DNA of 64,000 nucleotides, from positions 1 to 64,000 of the forward strand of contig JAYPWI010000021.1 of assembly GCA_038135065.1 (NCBI GenBank). Direction: 5' to 3'. How positions within the stretch are numbered: position 1 is the stretch's first letter; the number at the start of each line of letters is the position of its first letter. Source of the stretch: JAYPWI01 sp038135065. Lineage in GTDB: Bacteria; Actinomycetota; Acidimicrobiia; Acidimicrobiales; Poriferisodalaceae. The notes under the pieces are model-generated. The model worked only from the letters and a program-made list of their open reading frames with translations. It had not been told where the DNA came from and made no database searches. The position numbers and the translations under genes are program-made. Below, one piece after another: positions 41,241 to 49,662 of this stretch.

Positions 41241-42887
41241 TCAGCTGGCACCGTCGGGGTCGTAGGCAGCGACCCCACCGACCATGGTCATGGTGACTGC
41301 GACCTCGTCAATGGCATCGGGGTCGATGGTGGTGGGATCTTCGGACAACACCACGGCGTCGGCCAACTTGCCGACCGTGAGGGAACCCTTGCGGTGTTCG
41401 TCGAACGCCGCATAGGCAGAGCCGATCGTGTAGGCGGCAAGGGCCTCCTCGGCGCTGAGCGCCTCGTGGGGATTGAACGGCTGTCCTGCTTCGGTGCGCT
41501 GGTTCACGAGATCGTGGATGCCCAGGAGCGGCGCACCCTTGACGACGGGCCGGTCGCTGCTCCCTGGCAGGGGAATGCCGGCTTCCAGGAATGATCGTTG
41601 GCGGTAGCAGTTGGCTACCCGATCTGATCCCAGTGCAGCGGCCATGCCATCGCCCAATTCGCTGATGAAGCGAGCCTGGGGTACCGGAATGACCCCGAGA
41701 CGGGCCATACGGTCCACGTCCTCGGGGAGCACCACTCCGGCGTGTTCGATGCGGTGCCGGTGGTCGGGGCGCGGGTGGCGGGCCAGAGCCTCCTCATAGC
41801 TGTCGAGCACGGCAGACACCGCTCGGTCGCCGATGGCGTGAACCCCCACCTGCCACCCGGCCTCGTGGGCTTCGATGATGATCGATGACAGTTCGTCCGG
41901 TTCGATCTGGAAGAACCCGCGGTTGTCGGGCTCGTTGGCGAACGGTTCGAACATGGCGCAGGTTCGACCGATGAGCGACCCGTCGGCGAACACCTTCGTG
42001 TTGCCGATACGGATCCAGTCGTCGCCGAATCCTGTGCGCAACCCGAGGTCCAGGGTCCGCTCTGCCCTGTCGTCGGCGTGGTGATCCACCCGGTGGAGGG
42101 ACTCCTGAGCGACCATGGCCGTCACCCGCACGCCGAGGTGGCCCTCTTCTCGGGCCTGCTGGAAGGCCGCGAGCTCGACGGGGGTGTGGCCCACCAGGCC
42201 GAGGCCGACCCCGGCCTCCTGGCACGAGGTGACACCCTCGGCCAGATAGGCGCTTGTTGCCAAACGCAACGATTCGACCACTTCGGCCGTCGAGTAGGGC
42301 TTGTAGAGCCGGCTGACCAGGTCCTGAGCCTGTTCGAGCAGCAGACCGGTGGGCTGCCCGTCGTCGCCGATCACGACCTCGCCACCGGGCGGGGTTGGGA
42401 GGTCACCTACCCGGGCCAGAGCGAGGAGGGCCGAATTGACCGTCATCATGTGGCCACTGTTGTGCTGCAGCATCACGGGATGGTCGGGGGCGACCCGGTC
42501 CAGCTCGGTGGCCAGCGGATGACGGCGTTCGGCGAGCTTGTTCTGGTCGTAGCCTGCCCCGACGATCCACTGACCGACCGGGGTGACAGCCGCTCGGGCG
42601 GCGATGGCATCGAGGATGTCCTCGATGCGGGCCACCGGAGGCGACGAGAGATCGACTCGGCGCAGGGCGTCGCCGTAGTGGGTCATGTGCTGATGAGCGT
42701 CATTGAAACCCGGCACCACGGTCCGGCCCCCGAGGTCGATCCGTCGACGTGCAGCAACATCTGCAGCATCCACCTCGTCACCGACGAAGACGATCCGCTC
42801 ACCGATGATCCCCATCGCGGTGGCACGGGGCCGACGAGGATCGACCGTGATCAGGTTGCCGTTGTGGAGCAGCAGGTCACAGCGCAT
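41241..42887 (-). CDS. Amidohydrolase family protein (YtcJ-like, amidohydrolase 3)
   Basis: Metal-dependent hydrolase of 548 residues. The N-terminus CDLLLHNGNLITVDPRRP is the composite-domain start, VVPGFNDAHQHMTHYG gives the HxH metal site, GWQVGVHAIGDRAVSA the next His, and HRIEHAGVVLP another. GSDRPVVKGAPLLGIH carries the Asp. YtcJ-type proteins are exo-acting amidases on aryl or N-acyl compounds, mostly of unknown substrate. It is preceded by GGGAGCGACGACC before the ATG and lies 21 nt after the LLM gene, so the two form an operon. Confidence 0.88.
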   Translation of the reverse strand: MRCDLLLHNGNLITVDPRRPRATAMGIIGERIVFVGDEVDAADVAARRRIDLGGRTVVPGFNDAHQHMTHYGDALRRVDLSSPPVARIEDILDAIAARAAVTPVGQWIVGAGYDQNKLAERRHPLATELDRVAPDHPVMLQHNSGHMMTVNSALLALARVGDLPTPPGGEVVIGDDGQPTGLLLEQAQDLVSRLYKPYSTAEVVESLRLATSAYLAEGVTSCQEAGVGLGLVGHTPVELAAFQQAREEGHLGVRVTAMVAQESLHRVDHHADDRAERTLDLGLRTGFGDDWIRIGNTKVFADGSLIGRTCAMFEPFANEPDNRGFFQIEPDELSSIIIEAHEAGWQVGVHAIGDRAVSAVLDSYEEALARHPRPDHRHRIEHAGVVLPEDVDRMARLGVIPVPQARFISELGDGMAAALGSDRVANCYRQRSFLEAGIPLPGSSDRPVVKGAPLLGIHDLVNQRTEAGQPFNPHEALSAEEALAAYTIGSAYAAFDEHRKGSLTVGKLADAVVLSEDPTTIDPDAIDEVAVTMTMVGGVAAYDPDGAS

Positions 42888-42908
42888 GGTCGTCGCTCCC
42901 GCTCCGGT

Positions 42909-43973
42909 TCACCAGCTCTGGAGTTCTGGCAGGCACTCGGCGGCGAACAGGCGCATCGATTCCTCTGCCTCGTCATGGGGGATCCCTCCGAAGCGGAAAC
43001 AGGTGGCCAGTTCGAATTCGCCCAGCAACTCACGCCGCGCCCGGAACTGCTCGAGGATCTGGTCGGGGGTGCCGTGGGCGGTGGCGTCCATGAAGCCCTC
43101 GAGGAAGCCGCTCGACCCCACCTTTCGGAGGACCTCGGCAGCCTTGGCGTAGGCGTCGTAGCCCTCGGTTGAAGCGAAGTGGTCACCCATCACCTCGTAG
43201 TGCTCGAGCACGCTGCCCAGGTAGGTGCCCATGTAGGTACGGGCCCGCTCGGCGGCCACGTCAGCGTCGGGGTGGCAGTAGCAGAAGTCGGCGGTCATGG
43301 GGGGTGGGGCGTCGACCCCGTGGAACTCCTCGAAGAGCTCACGCCACCGCACGATGGAGGGCATCCGGCTCTTCCACGACCGGTCGGCGAACATCACCAT
43401 GCGGGCTCCCAGTCGGGCGGCCGACTCGACCGAGTCGTCGCTGCTGGCCACTGCGTAGATCCGACCGTCCATGTCCGACCGGGGACGTGGACGGATCTCG
43501 GTGCGGGGCTGTGGGTAGTAGGGCCCCTCACCCTCGATGAAACCAGTCCGCAGGGCCTCGATCACCATCTGGGAGCCCTCGTCGAAGCGACCCCGGCTCT
43601 CGTCCATCTCGATGCCCCGGAACGAGGCGTATTCCCGACGGCTCAGGCCACGACCCATGCCGAAGCGGATGCGGCCCGGAGCGAGGTGTTCCAGCATCGA
43701 GATCTTCTCGGCGACCCGCAGCGGCTCGTGCCAGGGCATGATCACCGCAGCGGTACCGAGATGGATGCGCTCGGTTGCCGCAGCGAGGTAGGAGAGCAGC
43801 TGCGTGTTGTCGGGGCACCACGAGTAATCGAAGAAGTGGTGTTCGGCCGGCCACAGGACGTCGAATCCGAGGTCCTCGGCCATCCGGGCCATCTTGAGTT
43901 CCTGCTGGAAGGTCTCCACGTCGTCGACGTCCCAGCCGACACTCGAGAAGATCATCTGCATGCCGACGTCCAT
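42909..43973 (-). CDS. LLM-class flavin-dependent oxidoreductase (bacterial luciferase-like)
   Basis: Barrel protein of 354 residues: MARMAEDLGFDVLWPAEHHF (about 29-48), LGTAAVIMPWHEPLRVAEK, APGRIRFGMGRGLSRREYAS and a TPDQILEQFRARRE segment. The AEHHF motif places it with luciferase-like monooxygenases that use FMNH2, or with related F420 enzymes. The ATG at 43973 was chosen over an upstream frame because AAGGGGA precedes it and homology starts there. Upstream gene of the amidohydrolase. Substrate unknown. Confidence 0.85.
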   Translation of the reverse strand: MDVGMQMIFSSVGWDVDDVETFQQELKMARMAEDLGFDVLWPAEHHFFDYSWCPDNTQLLSYLAAATERIHLGTAAVIMPWHEPLRVAEKISMLEHLAPGRIRFGMGRGLSRREYASFRGIEMDESRGRFDEGSQMVIEALRTGFIEGEGPYYPQPRTEIRPRPRSDMDGRIYAVASSDDSVESAARLGARMVMFADRSWKSRMPSIVRWRELFEEFHGVDAPPPMTADFCYCHPDADVAAERARTYMGTYLGSVLEHYEVMGDHFASTEGYDAYAKAAEVLRKVGSSGFLEGFMDATAHGTPDQILEQFRARRELLGEFELATCFRFGGIPHDEAEESMRLFAAECLPELQSW

Positions 43974-44070
43974 AGCGTCCGGTTCCCCTTGTCGTCCGCG
44001 GCCTTCCGATGACCGAACGGTGCACCGACAGAGTGGCACAACGGGGGCCGAGGAGCCTGACCGGAGACGT

Positions 44071-45966
44071 TTAGGTGGGGGTGCGATCGCGCTGCAGGCG
44101 TTTACGAGTGCGACCCCGGACTCCGGCGTCGAGTTCGACCTTGCGCAGGCGCACGTGGTTCGGGGTCACCTCGACGCACTCGTCGTCGGCAATGAACTCG
44201 AGGGCCTGTTCGAGGGAGAGAAGGCGGGGTGGGGTCAAACGAACGGTGTCGTCGGATGCGGCAGCCCGGATGTTGGTCTGCTTCTTCTCGCGACAGATGT
44301 TGACGTCCATGTCCTCGGGACGAGGGTTCTCCCCGACGACCATGCCCTCGTACACCTCGGTACCCGGCCCGACGAACAGCGAGGAGCGGTCCTGCACGGC
44401 GGCCACCGCGTAGCCCGTGACCTTTCCGGAGCGGTCGGCCACGATGCTGCCGCTGTGCCGGGTGCGAAGGGCTCCCACCCAGGGGACGTAACCGTCGAAC
44501 AGGTGGTGCATGAGACCTGTGCCCCGAGTCTCGGTCAGGAATTCGGTTCGGAATCCGATCAGACCCCGGGCTGGTACGACGTAGTCGAGGCGAACCCAGC
44601 CGGTGCCGTGGTTGCTCATGTTCTGCATCGACCCTCGCCGCTCGCCGAGGAGCTGGGTCACCGCGCCCACATGCTCTTCGGGGATGTCGATGGTGAGTCG
44701 TTCGGTCGGCTCGTGGAGGGTCCCGTCGATCATGCGGGTCACCACCTCGGGTTTGCCCACGGTGAGCTCGAACCCCTGTCGACGCATCATCTCTACGAGC
44801 ACCGCCAGTTGGAGCTCGCCCCGGCCCTGAACTTCCCAGGCATCGGGGCGCTCCGTGTCGAGAACTCGGATGGCGACGTTGCCGACCAGTTCGGCATCCA
44901 GACGGCCCTTGACGAGACGAGCGGTCAGCTTGGAGCTGTCGGGGTCGCTGCCGGCCAGCGGGCTGGTGTTGATGCCGATGGTCATCGACAGGCTCGGTTC
45001 GTCGACGGTGATCACTGGGAGGGGCCTGGGGTCGTCGAGATTGGCCAGGGTCTCGCCGATGGTGATCTCCTCGATACCCGACACTGCGATGATCTCGCCT
45101 GGTCCAGCCTCGGCGGTTTCGACCCGCTGGAGGTTTTCGGTGACGTACAGATCGCCGATCCGGGCCGCCGTGATGGTGCCGTCGGCCCTGCACCAGGCCA
45201 CCGCTTGCCCCTTCTTCACCCAGCCGTGGCGGATGCGACACATGGCCAGGCGCCCCACGTACGGGCTCGAATCGAGGTTGGTCACCCAGGCCTGGAACGG
45301 ATGTTCCGGATCGTGGCGAGGGGCGGGAACGGTATCGATCAGGGTGGCGAAAAGGGGCTCCAGATCGACGCCGGCGACCGCAGGATCCAGGGTGGCGGTA
45401 CCCGCCCGGGCGTCGGTGTAGACGATGGGGAAGTCGATCTGGTGGTCGGCCGCATCGAGATCGAGGAAGAGTTCGTAGGTCTCGTTGACGACCTCGGTGA
45501 TGCGGGCATCGGGTCGATCGATCTTGTTGACCACCAGGACGACGGGAAGATCCAGTGACAGGGCCTTGCGGAGGACGAACCTCGTCTGCGGCAGGGGGCC
45601 CTCGGATGCGTCGACCAGGAGCAGGACGCCGTCGACCATGGTCAGGGCCCGTTCGACCTCACCGCCGAAGTCGGCGTGGCCAGGGGTGTCGACCAGGTTG
45701 AGCTTGAGCCCGTCATGGAACACGGACGTGTTCTTGGCCAGGATCGTGATGCCCTTCTCCCGCTCGAGGTCCATGGAATCCATGACCCGCTCAGCGACGT
45801 CCTCGTTGGAGCGGAAGGCGCCGGACTGCCAGAGCATGGCATCCACCAGGGTGGTCTTGCCGTGATCGACGTGGGCGATGATGGCGACGTTGCGGATGTC
45901 GTCGCGGGCAACCCATCCCGCGGCGGCGCCGGGAGACAGGCCGCCGGAGGGGGAGGGCTCGGCCAT
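44071..45966 (-). CDS. typA: Translational GTPase TypA/BipA
   Basis: Ribosome-binding GTPase of 631 residues, involved in ribosome assembly and stress adaptation. G1 is AHVDHGKTTLVDAM (about 31), switch I holds EREKGITI, G3 is DTPGHADFGGEVER, G4 NKIDRPDA and G5 TDARAG. Then come the EF-G-like domains II (QAWVTNLDSSPYVGRLAMCR), III (LQVEVQGRGELQLAVL-type) and V (GSMQNMSNHGTGWVRL-type), and the TypA-specific C-terminus with VNICREKKQTNIRAA. Length is normal. A housekeeping gene with no functional link to its catabolic neighbours. Confidence 0.96.
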   Translation of the reverse strand: MAEPSPSGGLSPGAAAGWVARDDIRNVAIIAHVDHGKTTLVDAMLWQSGAFRSNEDVAERVMDSMDLEREKGITILAKNTSVFHDGLKLNLVDTPGHADFGGEVERALTMVDGVLLLVDASEGPLPQTRFVLRKALSLDLPVVLVVNKIDRPDARITEVVNETYELFLDLDAADHQIDFPIVYTDARAGTATLDPAVAGVDLEPLFATLIDTVPAPRHDPEHPFQAWVTNLDSSPYVGRLAMCRIRHGWVKKGQAVAWCRADGTITAARIGDLYVTENLQRVETAEAGPGEIIAVSGIEEITIGETLANLDDPRPLPVITVDEPSLSMTIGINTSPLAGSDPDSSKLTARLVKGRLDAELVGNVAIRVLDTERPDAWEVQGRGELQLAVLVEMMRRQGFELTVGKPEVVTRMIDGTLHEPTERLTIDIPEEHVGAVTQLLGERRGSMQNMSNHGTGWVRLDYVVPARGLIGFRTEFLTETRGTGLMHHLFDGYVPWVGALRTRHSGSIVADRSGKVTGYAVAAVQDRSSLFVGPGTEVYEGMVVGENPRPEDMDVNICREKKQTNIRAAASDDTVRLTPPRLLSLEQALEFIADDECVEVTPNHVRLRKVELDAGVRGRTRKRLQRDRTPT

Positions 45967-46021
45967 TGCCCGTCAGTGTGCCATGACCCGGAGCTGAAGC
46001 GACGCGCCGAAGGGTGCAGGG

Positions 46022-48364
46022 TCAGCCGGGTGGGCTGGGCACTCCGTCGTAGACGAAGCCCAACTCGGCCGGAGGAGGAAGCACGCCGCCGACGGCGCCG
46101 ACCGATCGGAGTTCCTCGACCTGGACGGGACTGAGGCCACCGATCCTGGTCAGGACGTCGTCGGTGTGTTGGTCGAACAGGGGAGCGGGTCCTCGAGGAG
46201 AGGGGCGGATCCCGTCCACCGTGAATGGAGAGGCCAGGTGACGCATCGGGCCCGTCACCGGGTGATCGACGATGTCGAGCCGACTCGCAACCCGGGGCTC
46301 TTCGGGAGCGGTCCAGGGGTCGAGACAAACTTCGGCGCCGATCCCGAGGTTGCGCAGCGCGGTCACCACGTCGTGTGCTCGTTGGCGTAGGGCAGTTGCC
46401 AGCACGGCCTCGGCCGCCGGAGTGGGTCGATCGACCGCCACCACGGCCACCCACCCATCCGCGCAGGCGATCATGTCGCTGAGGGCAGTCCCCGGTTCCC
46501 GGTTCCCCATGCGCCCGATGTCACGACCCGACGACGCAGCCAGCACCAGGGCTTCGCCGGAGTGCTGCCACATGGCCTCCTGATGGGAGAGGTCGATCTC
46601 ACCACCCACCCCGGTCCGTTCGGCGCCCCGCAGGCCGGTGACCAGGGCCGCAGCAGCATGGATACCGGCGACGGGATCGGGGAAGTAGAGGTTGGAGATC
46701 CGAGCCCCTTCGTGCTCGTAGCCCTGACGGTGGCCCATCCCGCCCATGGCCTCCACGATCGAGCCGTACCCCACGGCGCCCGCATAGGGACCGTGGACGC
46801 CGAAGGCCGGCATGCGGACCACCACGAACCGGGGATTCACCTCGAGGAGGGTGTCGATGTCCAGTCCGAGTTGGGTGAGCACATGGGCCGAGAAGTTGGC
46901 GACCAGACCATCGCAGTTGCGGACCAACTCGAGGAAGGCCTCGCGGCCCCGGGGGTCGTCCAGGGCGATCACCGTGTCGAGCTTGCCCTTGTTGACGGCG
47001 TTGAACAGGCCACCGGCCTCGTAGAAGCGGTTGTCGTGGACCAGGTGTTCCTGGCCAGGGCGCATCCCATGGTCGTACGGCCGTTGGGTCCTGAACCCGT
47101 CGAAGGGGCTCAGTGCCTCGATCTTGATGACCTCGAGGCCGAGGGGGCCCAGCACGTTGCCCACGTAGGGCCCGGCCCACGAGATGGTCATCTCGATCAC
47201 CCGTAGGTCCTCGAGGGGTCGAAGAGGGACCGGCCGTTCAGCACGGCCGACCGCCGGGGCGGTGTCAGCGGCCGTGGAGCGAACCCTCTGGTTCTCAACG
47301 GGCAGGCCGGCGGCCCGGAAGGGACGGACCGGACCCAGCGCGGGCTCCTGCTGGCCATCGACGGGGATCGGGCCCAGGTAGCCCCGTTCGATCAGGTGGG
47401 GGTCGATGAGGGCATCGAGGGGGGTCATTACCATCCCGGCTGCCCAGGGCGAATCGAGGGCCAGTTGGAATATCTCCCGTTTGGTGCGCTCCGCGTACCA
47501 GGGTTCGATCACCTGACGAATCCGCTCGATGTGGGCCACGCGGCGGTGCCGGTGTCGCAGGTCGCCGTCGTCCACCCACTCGGGCAGTCCGTAGAACAGG
47601 CACTGCATCTCCCAATCGACCGGCCGGATGGACCCGGGACAGACATGGCCGTCGAGACAGGCGATGGCCCCCGACGGGTACGCCGTCGGCGGGTGAGGTC
47701 CGACCAGGTCTCGGCGACGCTGGCAGTGCAGGGCGTCGCCGTAACACAGCTCGGTTGCGGTCAGGAGTGCCCCGAGCCACGAGACGTCGATGTGAGTGGC
47801 CTCGGTTCGATCGATCAGGGCTGCGATGCTGGCTGCCAGACCGCCGGCCACGTACTGGCTCTGCCAGCCCGGTAGGCGAAGTGGCGGGGCGCCCTCGTCG
47901 CCGTTGAAACCGAGGAACCCGGTCGCCGTCTGGACCAGCAGCTCGTCGGAGATGACACCGGGGCTGTCAGCGTCTGCTCCCCAGGCGGTGACGGTGACCA
48001 GGCGTGGCCCATGGCGACCGGCCCGACGCTCTTGCTCGAGGTGGACCGGGTCGAGGGGACCGCCTCGCAGGGTGGCCAGGACATCGGAGGAGATCACCAC
48101 ATCGGCCCACGTCGGATCGATGGCGTCGGGGGCGACGTTGCCTTTCCCGGCGTTGAGGTGGACGTAGAGAGGGCTGACCTCTCCTGGTCCGAGTTCCTGG
48201 TCATCGACCTGCTGGGTCCGGGCTGGATCGCCCCCGGGCGGCTCCACCTTGATCACGGTCGCGCCCAGGCTGGCCAGGAGCCGACCGGCGTAGGGTCCTG
48301 CGATCCCGGTTGCGTACTCGAGGACCCGCAGGCCCTCGAGCGGTGGCGACGATGACGAACTCAC
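46022..48364 (-). CDS. Tandem-domain CaiB/BaiF (family III) CoA-transferase
   Basis: CoA-transferase of 780 residues made of two fused CaiB/BaiF domains. Domain 1 is about residues 7-370 (LEGLRVLEYATGIAGPYAGR and KVEPPGGDPAR) and domain 2 about 400-775 (LEDLRVIEMTISWAGPYVG, IKIEALSPFDGFRTQR). At the position of the catalytic Asp (family pattern GYDPLVQAxSG), domain 1 has SDELLVQTATG with Asp and domain 2 has GYGSIVEAMGG with Gly. Only the first half can carry the usual mechanism, like the active/inactive subunit pair of BbsEF. Substrate unknown. The GTG start lies 17 nt after the LLM gene upstream, so they form an operon. Confidence 0.9.
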   Translation of the reverse strand: MSSSSSPPLEGLRVLEYATGIAGPYAGRLLASLGATVIKVEPPGGDPARTQQVDDQELGPGEVSPLYVHLNAGKGNVAPDAIDPTWADVVISSDVLATLRGGPLDPVHLEQERRAGRHGPRLVTVTAWGADADSPGVISDELLVQTATGFLGFNGDEGAPPLRLPGWQSQYVAGGLAASIAALIDRTEATHIDVSWLGALLTATELCYGDALHCQRRRDLVGPHPPTAYPSGAIACLDGHVCPGSIRPVDWEMQCLFYGLPEWVDDGDLRHRHRRVAHIERIRQVIEPWYAERTKREIFQLALDSPWAAGMVMTPLDALIDPHLIERGYLGPIPVDGQQEPALGPVRPFRAAGLPVENQRVRSTAADTAPAVGRAERPVPLRPLEDLRVIEMTISWAGPYVGNVLGPLGLEVIKIEALSPFDGFRTQRPYDHGMRPGQEHLVHDNRFYEAGGLFNAVNKGKLDTVIALDDPRGREAFLELVRNCDGLVANFSAHVLTQLGLDIDTLLEVNPRFVVVRMPAFGVHGPYAGAVGYGSIVEAMGGMGHRQGYEHEGARISNLYFPDPVAGIHAAAALVTGLRGAERTGVGGEIDLSHQEAMWQHSGEALVLAASSGRDIGRMGNREPGTALSDMIACADGWVAVVAVDRPTPAAEAVLATALRQRAHDVVTALRNLGIGAEVCLDPWTAPEEPRVASRLDIVDHPVTGPMRHLASPFTVDGIRPSPRGPAPLFDQHTDDVLTRIGGLSPVQVEELRSVGAVGGVLPPPAELGFVYDGVPSPPG

Positions 48365-48381
48365 GGGACGATCTTGGATCC

Positions 48382-49593
48382 TCAGTCGGCGGCCGCTGCC
48401 TGCTGCTGGGTGATCTTGAGGGCCTCGGCCGCCCGGTCGTTTTCCATGATCTTGCTCAGGATGGCCTGCCCGGCCCGTTCGAAGGCGCCGCGCTCGGTCG
48501 ACACGAAGCGCTGGGACTCCCGAAGGCCGCCCAGGTAGCCGTTGATCTCGGGCACGACGTAGCGGGCCACCATGTCCCAACTGTTGAAGGTGTCCGCCGG
48601 GTTCGCCCAGTCGTGGACGAAGCCGACGACCGTGCCGAATCCACCGGTCACCTCGTACATCTCACGGAGGAAGGTGACCAGATCATCGGGAGTGCCCACC
48701 ACCGCAGACCGGGTGACTGCGGACGTCTCAGCCCCTCCACAGATGGCGTCTACCGCCTCGTCGGGGTCGTCGTAGGCAACTGCCCCGACCCGCTGCAGGG
48801 TGCCGACGATGTACTCGTTGTGCCACCGCTGCAGGCCGTGCCGAGCCTGAGCCTGGGCCAGTTCTCGGGTCTCGGCCAGGTGGAAATTGACGACCACCCG
48901 CCACTCGGCGCGATCCACGACGGCACCAGATGACGCTGCTGCGTCCTCGGCGAACTGCCACTGGGTGGGCAGCGCGTTGATGCCCTCGGCCGCCATCGAC
49001 CCGATCGACAGCACCCCGACCCCGTGCTTGCCGGCCAGGGTCATGCCTGACGGGGAGACCATCGAGGCCACCGCCGCCTTCATGTCGTGTTGGATGGGTA
49101 GAAGTTGCAGCTGGGCGTCCTTCATGGTGAACCAGTCGGTCTCGTAGGAGAACCTCGGTTCACCGCGCAGCAGTCGCAGAATGACCCCGAGTGCCTCGTC
49201 CTGACGGTCGCGGAGCACCATGGGGTCGATGTCGAAGGTGTGGGCGTCGGAAGGCAGGGCGCCGGGGCCCGTCCCGAAGATGGCCCGACCCCCACTCATG
49301 TGGTCGAGTTGCACCATGCGCTGGGCAACATTGAAGGGGTGGTGGTAGGGCAGGGACACCACCCCGGTGCCGAGCATGATCCGGTGGCTGCGCTGGGCGG
49401 CTGCGGCCAGGAACATCTCCGGGGAGGCGATCATCTCCCAGCCCGAGGAGTGATGTTCGCCGCACCAGAACTCGTCGATCCCGAGTTCGTCGAGCTGCTT
49501 GACCAGTGCGAGATCTCGCTGGAACTGCAGGATCGGGTTCTCACCGATCGGGTGGTGAGGGGCCAGGAAGGCGCCGAATCGAAGTGGGCTCAT
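48382..49593 (-). CDS. LLM-class flavin-dependent monooxygenase (luciferase-like)
   Basis: Barrel protein of 403 residues starting MSPLRFGAFLAPHHPIGENP. It has IDEFWCGEHHSSGWEMIASP (about 40-59), LGTGVVSLPYHHPFNVAQRM, SGGRAIFGTGPGALPSDAHT and GTPDDLVTFLREMYEVTGGF. The GEHHSSG motif groups it with alkanal-monooxygenase-like FMN enzymes. The reading frame runs on upstream for more than a thousand codons, but that is antisense to the plus-strand CoA-transferase. The ATG at 49593 is preceded by a TACCGT box, suggesting a leaderless mRNA. First gene of LLM-CaiB. Confidence 0.88.
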   Translation of the reverse strand: MSPLRFGAFLAPHHPIGENPILQFQRDLALVKQLDELGIDEFWCGEHHSSGWEMIASPEMFLAAAAQRSHRIMLGTGVVSLPYHHPFNVAQRMVQLDHMSGGRAIFGTGPGALPSDAHTFDIDPMVLRDRQDEALGVILRLLRGEPRFSYETDWFTMKDAQLQLLPIQHDMKAAVASMVSPSGMTLAGKHGVGVLSIGSMAAEGINALPTQWQFAEDAAASSGAVVDRAEWRVVVNFHLAETRELAQAQARHGLQRWHNEYIVGTLQRVGAVAYDDPDEAVDAICGGAETSAVTRSAVVGTPDDLVTFLREMYEVTGGFGTVVGFVHDWANPADTFNSWDMVARYVVPEINGYLGGLRESQRFVSTERGAFERAGQAILSKIMENDRAAEALKITQQQAAAAD

Positions 49594-49599
49594 CGCCAA

Positions 49600-49605
49600 A
49601 CGGTA
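49600..49605 (-). promoter_or_regulatory. Leaderless-type -10 box for the LLM gene at 49593
   Basis: TACCGT, then TTGGCG (6 nt), then the ATG at 49593. The same hexamer and spacing occur before serB. Confidence 0.55.
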
Positions 49606-49662
49606 GCGGAGGTGCCAAGCCTGCAATGATGCGAGCCGGGCTTGACACGGAAAAGGGTCGCC